Part shown: positions 58,663-64,000 of the stretch, piece by piece
Layout of the letters: each line of letters begins with the position of its first letter
How positions within the stretch are numbered: position 1 is the first letter of the stretch
NCBI RefSeq assembly: GCF_008364555.1
Contig: NZ_VTUC01000001.1
Span: forward strand, 1-64,000
DNA: 64,000 nt
Source of the DNA: Enterobacter vonholyi
GTDB lineage: Bacteria; Pseudomonadota; Gammaproteobacteria; Enterobacterales; Enterobacteriaceae
Direction of reading: 5' to 3'
Program-made: the position numbers and the translations under genes
The notes under the pieces: generated by a model
Told to the model about the DNA's origin: nothing
Seen by the model: the letters and a program-made list of their open reading frames with translations, nothing else
Databases searched by the model: none

Positions 58663-58685
58663 TTTTTGTTGTTCAGAATCGAGTA

Positions 58686-58720
58686 GCCTGATGCCCTCTC
58701 CCATGGGGAGAGGGCATCAA
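58686..58720. repeat. REP-like perfect palindrome between tRNA operon and ubiF
   Basis: GCCTGATGCCCTCTCCC-ATG-GGGAGAGGGCATC: 13-bp perfect arms around a 3-nt loop. It looks like a shortened form of the element at 21718 in which the inner CACCCCGG block has been lost. Confidence 0.8.
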
Positions 58721-58722
58721 TA

Positions 58723-59898
58723 TTAAAGTCCCAGGGCGTACTTGAGCGCCTGACGCTTCAAGCCACCGGCACGCTCCGCTGCCATCAATCCAATATTACG
58801 CAGAATGCGCACCGGGGCTAAATCATTGCTGAACCCGGCATAGAACAGATCCATTCCCGACTGCATGATAAAGTTATCCGCCATGCGTCGCGTCTGATAA
58901 CGCTTCAGGACCTGATGGCTGGCCCAGTTTTCCGCGTGTTCGCGGGCGCTGCCCAGCACATCCAGTAACGCATCGACATCACGATACCCCAGGTTGACAC
59001 CCTGCCCGGCCAGCGGATGAATGGTGTGTGCCGCATCGCCCACCAGCGCCAGCCCTTCACGGGCATACTGCAAAGCGTGACGTCGCGTGAGCGGGAATGC
59101 CCCTGCGGCGACCGGCGTGACGTTGCCCAGACGGCTCGGGAAGTGCAGGCGGATTTCCCGCTGCAATTGCTCCATTGAAAGCCCCTGCAGCTGGCGAATG
59201 CGCGCCGGTTTGTCGTACCACACCAGCGATCCCCAGTTATCGAACAGCGGTAAAAAGGCGTGCGGGCCATTCGGGGTAAAGTGCTGCCAGGTACTCTCGC
59301 CCGGTGCATTCTCGCACTCGACGGTAATCAGCATGCAGGACTGCTCATACTGCCAGGCATGAATCCCAATTCCCGCCATCTGTCTAACCTGCGAGTTAGC
59401 ACCGTCCGCCCCAATGACCAGCTTCACGGCCAGCTCATCGCCGCTATCGAGCGTCAGTAAATACCCACTCTCGTGAGGATGCAGCGCCTTAAGCGACGCA
59501 GGCACGCGCAGCGTCACCTGCGGATGCGCCTCCAGCGACTGCCAGAGCGCCCGCTGGAGCACGTTGTTTTCCACCATATAGCCCAGGCGCGGCAGCTTCA
59601 GCTCAGCGGCATCAAACGCGACGTGGGCATTTTCCCACTCCCAGGTTTCAAGACGGCTATAGGGGTGCGCGCGCATTTCCAGCACCGCCTCCCAGACGCC
59701 CAGCCCGCGCAGCAGATCGACGGACGCCGCGCTGATCGCGGATATGCGCACATCAGGTTTGCTAGCGGGATCGAAGGCCGGCGGAGCAGCCTGTTCAATT
59801 ATCGTTACCTCAAATCCCTGCTTCGCCAGCCCCAGCGCCAGCGCGCCGCCGACCATACCGCCGCCGACAACGGCAACTTCGGTGTGTAGGAGTGTCAT
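58723..59898 (-). CDS. ubiF: 3-demethoxyubiquinol 3-hydroxylase UbiF
   Basis: 391 codons from ATG 59898 ([18 protein letters not shown]). A TTG two codons earlier is in frame, but AAGGA is correctly spaced only for the ATG. FAD-dependent monooxygenase: Rossmann GGGMVGG, the DG motif [16 protein letters not shown] (about 170) and [22 protein letters not shown] (about 290). It puts the last hydroxyl on the ubiquinone ring; UbiF makes the quinone used by SdhCD and CydAB encoded earlier in the window. Confidence 0.98.
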   Translation of the reverse strand: MTLLHTEVAVVGGGMVGGALALGLAKQGFEVTIIEQAAPPAFDPASKPDVRISAISAASVDLLRGLGVWEAVLEMRAHPYSRLETWEWENAHVAFDAAELKLPRLGYMVENNVLQRALWQSLEAHPQVTLRVPASLKALHPHESGYLLTLDSGDELAVKLVIGADGANSQVRQMAGIGIHAWQYEQSCMLITVECENAPGESTWQHFTPNGPHAFLPLFDNWGSLVWYDKPARIRQLQGLSMEQLQREIRLHFPSRLGNVTPVAAGAFPLTRRHALQYAREGLALVGDAAHTIHPLAGQGVNLGYRDVDALLDVLGSAREHAENWASHQVLKRYQTRRMADNFIMQSGMDLFYAGFSNDLAPVRILRNIGLMAAERAGGLKRQALKYALGL

Positions 59899-60033
59899 GG
59901 TCAATTTTCCTTATTGGAGAATCCCTTAAGTTTACCGGATTTTTGCGGTCCTGAGACACACAACCTTCATACTGGTCACAACCCCACCAAAGCATTACAA
60001 TACGCGGCTTGCAATCCTGAGCTGAGCAAGTCG

Positions 60034-61458
60034 ATGACTAAAAAACTCCATATAAAAACCTGGGGCTGTCAGATGAACGAATACGATTCATCCAAGATGG
60101 CCGATCTGCTGGATACCACCCACGGATACCAGCTGACTGAAAATGCGAAAGAAGCGGACGTGCTGCTGCTGAACACCTGTTCGATTCGTGAAAAAGCGCA
60201 GGAAAAAGTCTTTCACGTATTAGGGCGCTGGAAACTTCTCAAACGAAAAAATCCGGACCTGATCATCGGGGTGGGCGGCTGCGTCGCGTCGCAGGAAGGC
60301 AAGCTGATCCGCCAGAGAGCCCCGTATGTGGATATTGTCTTTGGTCCTCAGACCCTGCACCGCCTGCCGGAGATGATCAATCAGGTTCGCGGCAACCGTA
60401 GCCCGGTCGTTGACGTCAGCTTCCCGGAAATCGAAAAATTCGACCGTCTGCCAGAGCCGCGAGCCGATGGCCCAACCGCCTTCGTCTCCATCATGGAGGG
60501 CTGCAACAAATACTGCACGTACTGCGTGGTGCCTTACACCCGTGGTGAAGAAGTCAGCCGTCCGGCAGACGATATTCTGTTTGAAATCGCACAGCTTGCC
60601 GCGCAGGGCGTTCGCGAAGTTAACCTGCTGGGCCAGAACGTTAACGCCTGGCGAGGGGAAAACTACGACGGTACCACCGGCAGCTTTGCTGAGCTGCTGC
60701 GCCTGGTGGCCGCGATTGACGGCATCGACCGCATTCGCTTTACCACCAGCCATCCGATGGAGTTTACCGATGACATCATTGACGTCTATCGCGATACGCC
60801 AGAGCTGGTGAGCTTCCTGCACCTGCCGATTCAGTGCGGCTCTGACCGCGTGCTGAACCTGATGGGCCGCCCGCATACGGTGCTGGAATATAAGTCCACC
60901 ATTCGCAAGCTGCGTGAAGCGCGTCCGGATATCCAGATTAGCTCTGACTTTATCGTCGGCTTCCCTGGCGAAACCGCTGATGACTTCGAGCGCACCATGA
61001 AGCTCATCGGCGAAGTGAATTTTGACGTCAGCTACAGCTTCATCTTCTCTGCGCGTCCCGGGACACCGGCGGCCGATATGGTTGACGATGTGCCGGAAGA
61101 AGAGAAAAAGCAACGTCTGTATATTCTGCAGGAACGTATTAACCAGCAGGCCAACGCGTGGAGCCGCCGCATGCTCGGCACCGTTCAGCGCATTCTGGTG
61201 GAAGGCACTTCCCGTAAGAGCATTATGGAGCTGTCCGGTCGTACTGAAAACAACCGCGTGGTGAACTTTGAAGGCACTCCGGATATGATCGGTAAATTCG
61301 TGGACGTCGAGATTATCGAAGTGCTGACCAACTCGCTGCGCGCGAAAGTGGTCCGCACCGAGGATGAAATGGGCCTGCGTATTGCCGAGTCACCTGAATC
61401 CGTCATCTCTCGTACTCGCAAAGAAAACGATTCTGGCGTTGGGATTTACCAGCCATAA
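60034..61458 (+). CDS. miaB: tRNA-2-methylthio-N6-dimethylallyladenosine synthase MiaB
   Basis: 474 codons from ATG 60034 ([20 protein letters not shown]), the E. coli length. The frame is open 120 nt upstream but without homology. UPF0004 domain cysteines lie in [18 protein letters not shown] and VGGCVASQ and bind the auxiliary [4Fe-4S]. The radical SAM motif is [17 protein letters not shown] (about 154-161), and the TRAM domain is from about 380. It adds methylthio to ms2i6A37 of tRNAs. Divergent from ubiF. Confidence 0.98.
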   Translation: MTKKLHIKTWGCQMNEYDSSKMADLLDTTHGYQLTENAKEADVLLLNTCSIREKAQEKVFHVLGRWKLLKRKNPDLIIGVGGCVASQEGKLIRQRAPYVDIVFGPQTLHRLPEMINQVRGNRSPVVDVSFPEIEKFDRLPEPRADGPTAFVSIMEGCNKYCTYCVVPYTRGEEVSRPADDILFEIAQLAAQGVREVNLLGQNVNAWRGENYDGTTGSFAELLRLVAAIDGIDRIRFTTSHPMEFTDDIIDVYRDTPELVSFLHLPIQCGSDRVLNLMGRPHTVLEYKSTIRKLREARPDIQISSDFIVGFPGETADDFERTMKLIGEVNFDVSYSFIFSARPGTPAADMVDDVPEEEKKQRLYILQERINQQANAWSRRMLGTVQRILVEGTSRKSIMELSGRTENNRVVNFEGTPDMIGKFVDVEIIEVLTNSLRAKVVRTEDEMGLRIAESPESVISRTRKENDSGVGIYQP

Positions 61459-61621
61459 TCCTTCTGGCCTGCCCTTCCGGCAGGCCTTGTATTTCCTCTC
61501 ATCATCCCCAATATCTTCCGCAACGCTTGCGCCTTTATTCTGTGGCGTGAATAATTTCGGTAATGACCGTTTTATTGCGCCGTGTGGCAGCGGGTCAGTT
61601 AACCAATCAAAGAGGAACAGT

Positions 61622-62668
61622 TTGAACATAGATACGCGTGAAATTAGCCTTGAGCCAGCAGACAACGCTCGCCTGCTGAGCCTGTGCGGGCCGTTTGATG
61701 ACAACATCAAACAACTGGAGCGACGTCTGGGTATCGAAATCAATCGTCGCGATAATCATTTCAAACTTACCGGACGCCCTATCTGCGTCAATGCCGCTGC
61801 GGACATTCTGCGTAGCTTGTATGTCGATACCTCCCCGATGCGCGGCGAAATTCAGGATATCGAACCGGAACAAATTCACCTCGCTATTAAAGAGGCGCGC
61901 GTGCTTGAGCAAAGCGCGGAAAGCGTTCCGGACTACGGTAAGGCAATCAATATCAAGACGAAACGTGGCGTCATTAAGCCGCGTACGCCAAACCAGGCAC
62001 AGTACATCGCCAATATCCTCGACCACGACATCACCTTCGGGGTGGGGCCGGCGGGCACGGGTAAAACCTATCTGGCCGTTGCCGCGGCGGTCGATGCGCT
62101 GGAACGCCAGGAGATCCGTCGAATTCTGCTGACCCGTCCGGCCGTTGAAGCGGGCGAAAAGCTGGGCTTCCTGCCGGGCGATCTGAGCCAGAAGGTCGAC
62201 CCGTATCTGCGTCCTTTATACGATGCGCTGTTCGAAATGCTGGGCTTTGAGAAGGTCGAGAAGCTCATTGAGCGTAACGTTATCGAAGTTGCCCCGCTCG
62301 CCTACATGCGCGGCCGTACGCTGAACGATGCGTTCATCATTCTCGATGAGAGCCAGAACACCACCATCGAACAGATGAAGATGTTCCTGACGCGTATCGG
62401 CTTTAACTCGAAAGCGGTCATCACCGGCGACGTCACCCAGATCGACCTGCCGCGCAGCTCCAAATCCGGCCTGCGCCACGCCATCGAGGTGCTGGCCGAG
62501 GTCGACGAAATCAGCTTTAACTTCTTCCACAGTGAAGACGTGGTACGCCACCCGGTGGTCGCGCGTATCGTAAACGCCTATGAAGCCTGGGAAGAGGCGG
62601 ATCAGAAGCGTAAGGCCGAACTGGCCGCAGAACGTAAGCGCGAAGCGCAGGAGCAAGAACAGAAATGA
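61622..62668 (+). CDS. ybeZ: PhoH-like ATPase YbeZ
   Basis: 348 codons from a TTG start with AGAGGA 5 nt upstream. The protein begins [17 protein letters not shown] as in E. coli YbeZ (346). The frame is open 258 nt further but overlaps miaB. Walker A is [14 protein letters not shown] (about 140), Walker [12 protein letters not shown]. The C-terminus is a charged helix. It works with YbeY in RNA metabolism; the exact reaction is not settled. The stop overlaps the ybeY start by 4 nt. Confidence 0.95.
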   Translation: MNIDTREISLEPADNARLLSLCGPFDDNIKQLERRLGIEINRRDNHFKLTGRPICVNAAADILRSLYVDTSPMRGEIQDIEPEQIHLAIKEARVLEQSAESVPDYGKAINIKTKRGVIKPRTPNQAQYIANILDHDITFGVGPAGTGKTYLAVAAAVDALERQEIRRILLTRPAVEAGEKLGFLPGDLSQKVDPYLRPLYDALFEMLGFEKVEKLIERNVIEVAPLAYMRGRTLNDAFIILDESQNTTIEQMKMFLTRIGFNSKAVITGDVTQIDLPRSSKSGLRHAIEVLAEVDEISFNFFHSEDVVRHPVVARIVNAYEAWEEADQKRKAELAAERKREAQEQEQK

Positions 62669-63132
62669 GTCAGGTGATCCTCGATTTACAGCTGGCCTGT
62701 GAAGACAATTCCGGCATGCCAGATGAGGCACAGTTTCAGAAATGGCTGGATGCCGTTATTCCTCAGTTTCAGGAAGAATCAGAAGTTACGATTCGCCTGG
62801 TGGATGAAGCGGAAAGCCATGAGCTTAACCTGACCTATCGCGGGAAAGATAAGCCGACCAACGTGCTCTCTTTCCCGTTCGAAGCGCCGCCGGGTATCGA
62901 GATGCCGCTGCTGGGCGATCTGATCATCTGCCGTCAGGTGGTTGAACAGGAAGCGAAAGAGCAGCAAAAGCCGCTTGAGGCCCACTGGGCGCATATGGTG
63001 GTACACGGCAGTCTGCATCTGCTCGGCTACGATCACATTGAAGATGACGAAGCGGAAGAGATGGAGTCCCTCGAGACAGAGATAATGCTTGCTCTGGGCT
63101 ATGAGGATCCGTACATTGCCGAGAAAGAATAG
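62665..63132 (+). CDS. ybeY: Endoribonuclease YbeY (16S rRNA 3'-end maturation)
   Basis: 155 codons, the E. coli length. The zinc site H-x3-H-x5-H is complete in [15 protein letters not shown] (about 114-124), and the conserved Arg is in [17 protein letters not shown]. It is needed for 16S rRNA 3' processing and 70S quality control. Start overlaps ybeZ by 4 nt (ATGA). Confidence 0.97.
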   Translation: MSQVILDLQLACEDNSGMPDEAQFQKWLDAVIPQFQEESEVTIRLVDEAESHELNLTYRGKDKPTNVLSFPFEAPPGIEMPLLGDLIICRQVVEQEAKEQQKPLEAHWAHMVVHGSLHLLGYDHIEDDEAEEMESLETEIMLALGYEDPYIAEKE

Positions 63133-63156
63133 TCCGTCACCTGACTGACTCCCCTG

Positions 63157-63183
63157 CCGCCACGAAAGGATATCGCGTGGCGG
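63157..63183 (+). other. Hairpin between ybeY and ybeX
   Basis: CCGCCACG and CGTGGCGG (8 bp) around an 11-nt loop, 25 nt after the ybeY stop; no T-run. It probably stabilises the upstream mRNA or reduces ybeX expression. Confidence 0.5.
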
Positions 63184-63221
63184 TAAACGTTGAACTAACA
63201 AGAGAACCCTTAACAAACGCC

Positions 63222-64000
63222 ATGAGCGACGACAATTCACACAGTAGCGACACGACAACCAGTAAAAAGGGATTTTTCTCCCTCATTCTGAACCAGCTTT
63301 TCCACGGCGAACCCAAAAACCGTGATGAACTGCTGGAGCTGATTCGTGATTCCGGGCAGAACGACCTTATCGATGAAGATACGCGCGAAATGCTCGAAGG
63401 GGTTATGGACATCGCCGACCAGCGCGTTCGCGATATCATGATCCCCCGCTCGCAGATGATCACCCTGAAACGTAACCAGACCCTGGACGAGTGCCTCGAT
63501 GTGATCATCGAATCCGCCCACTCGCGTTTCCCGGTCATCAGCGAAGATAAAGATCACATCGAAGGGATTTTAATGGCGAAAGATCTGCTGCCGTTTATGC
63601 GCAGCGATGCCGAAGCCTTCAGCATGGAAAAAGTGTTACGCCAGGCCGTGGTTGTGCCGGAAAGTAAACGTGTGGATCGGATGCTGAAAGAGTTTCGCTC
63701 TCAGCGTTACCACATGGCGATTGTTATTGATGAATTTGGTGGCGTCTCCGGTCTGGTCACGATCGAGGATATTCTTGAGCTGATCGTGGGCGAAATCGAA
63801 GACGAGTACGACGAAGAAGAGGATATCGACTTCCGTCAGCTCAGCCGCCACACCTGGACCGTGCGCGCGCTGGCCTCCATTGAGGACTTCAACGACGCCT
63901 TCGGGACCCACTTCAGCGATGAAGAGGTCGATACCATTGGCGGGCTGGTGATGCAGGCCTTTGGTCATCTCCCGGCGCGCGGTGAGACCGTTGACATCGA
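63222..64000 (+). CDS. ybeX: CorC/YbeX CBS-domain protein, cut by window end
   Basis: The first 259 codons of about 292 are present; the frame is open to the last base. It begins [20 protein letters not shown]. Two CBS domains run at about 70-185 ([47 protein letters not shown]), then the CorC_HlyC transporter-associated domain. The family has been linked to Mg2+/Co2+ efflux and, for YbeX, to ribosome metabolism. Part of miaB-ybeZYX. The end seen here is the window edge, not a truncation. Confidence 0.97.
   Translation, partial: MSDDNSHSSDTTTSKKGFFSLILNQLFHGEPKNRDELLELIRDSGQNDLIDEDTREMLEGVMDIADQRVRDIMIPRSQMITLKRNQTLDECLDVIIESAHSRFPVISEDKDHIEGILMAKDLLPFMRSDAEAFSMEKVLRQAVVVPESKRVDRMLKEFRSQRYHMAIVIDEFGGVSGLVTIEDILELIVGEIEDEYDEEEDIDFRQLSRHTWTVRALASIEDFNDAFGTHFSDEEVDTIGGLVMQAFGHLPARGETVDI

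Noticed and set aside
61364..61621. Longer N-terminus for ybeZ from the open upstream frame
   Set aside because: It overlaps miaB, has no family similarity, and the TTG at 61622 has a good ribosome-binding site and gives the usual length.

Overview
The window is a stretch of chromosome from an enterobacterium close to Enterobacter, Leclercia, Lelliottia or Kosakonia. Nearly every protein is a near-full-length, high-identity counterpart of an Escherichia coli K-12 protein, and the order follows the E. coli 15-17 min region (tol-pal, cyd, suc-sdh-gltA, pxp, kdp, speF-potE, pgm-seqA, fldA-fur, chiPQ, glnS, nag, asnB, glutamine/methionine tRNAs, ubiF-miaB-ybeZYX). Several E. coli neighbours are missing (mngRAB, the ybgOPQD fimbrial block, dtpD, ybgA, the rhsC block, ybfP), so it is not E. 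coli itself. Comparisons with E. coli are from memory, not from a database search.

Layout: 1-375 carries four tRNA genes (Lys, Lys, Val, Lys), minus strand. 537-6132 is the Tol-Pal envelope operon (ybgC-tolQRAB-pal-cpoB). 6281-9422 is the cytochrome bd-I oxidase operon cydABX-ybgE behind a long FNR/ArcA-type promoter region. 10155-19764 is the TCA super-operon sdhCDAB-sucABCD, ending in a probable 3'-derived sRNA (SdhX), with gltA divergent from it. 21802-27102 is phrB-ybgI-pxpBCA-nei (photolyase, 5-oxoprolinase, endonuclease VIII).

27205-27683 holds an unusual small locus: a 35-codon membrane-peptide ORF with its own terminator, opposed by a structured, terminator-ended transcript candidate on the other strand. 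It resembles the timP/timR (RyfA) type I toxin-antitoxin arrangement and is the best candidate here for something not routinely annotated. ybfA and kdpFABC-kdpDE (high-affinity K+ uptake and its two-component system) follow.

36281-40148 is the ornithine-responsive speFL-speF-potE operon. 40252-42465 is seqA-pgm (minus strand), followed by ybfF, ybfE, fldA and uof-fur on the plus strand, then chiP-chiQ and glnS (minus strand), and the divergent nagE / nagBACD-type amino-sugar regulon with NagC and CRP sites. asnB, seven tRNA genes (Met, Leu, Gln, Gln, Met, Gln, Gln), ubiF (minus), then miaB, ybeZ (phoH-like), ybeY and a corC/ybeX gene cut by the window end complete the window.

Functional themes: aerobic/microaerobic respiration (cyd, sdh, suc, gltA), amino-sugar and chitin-sugar uptake under NagC control (chiPQ, nagE, nagBACD), envelope integrity (tol-pal), ion and polyamine homeostasis (kdp, speF-potE), iron control (fur), and RNA modification and maturation (miaB, ybeY). 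Dispersed REP-like palindromes sit at convergent gene ends, two of them fused to near-identical terminators as composite units. There are no insertion sequences, prophage genes, CRISPR arrays or rRNA genes in the window.
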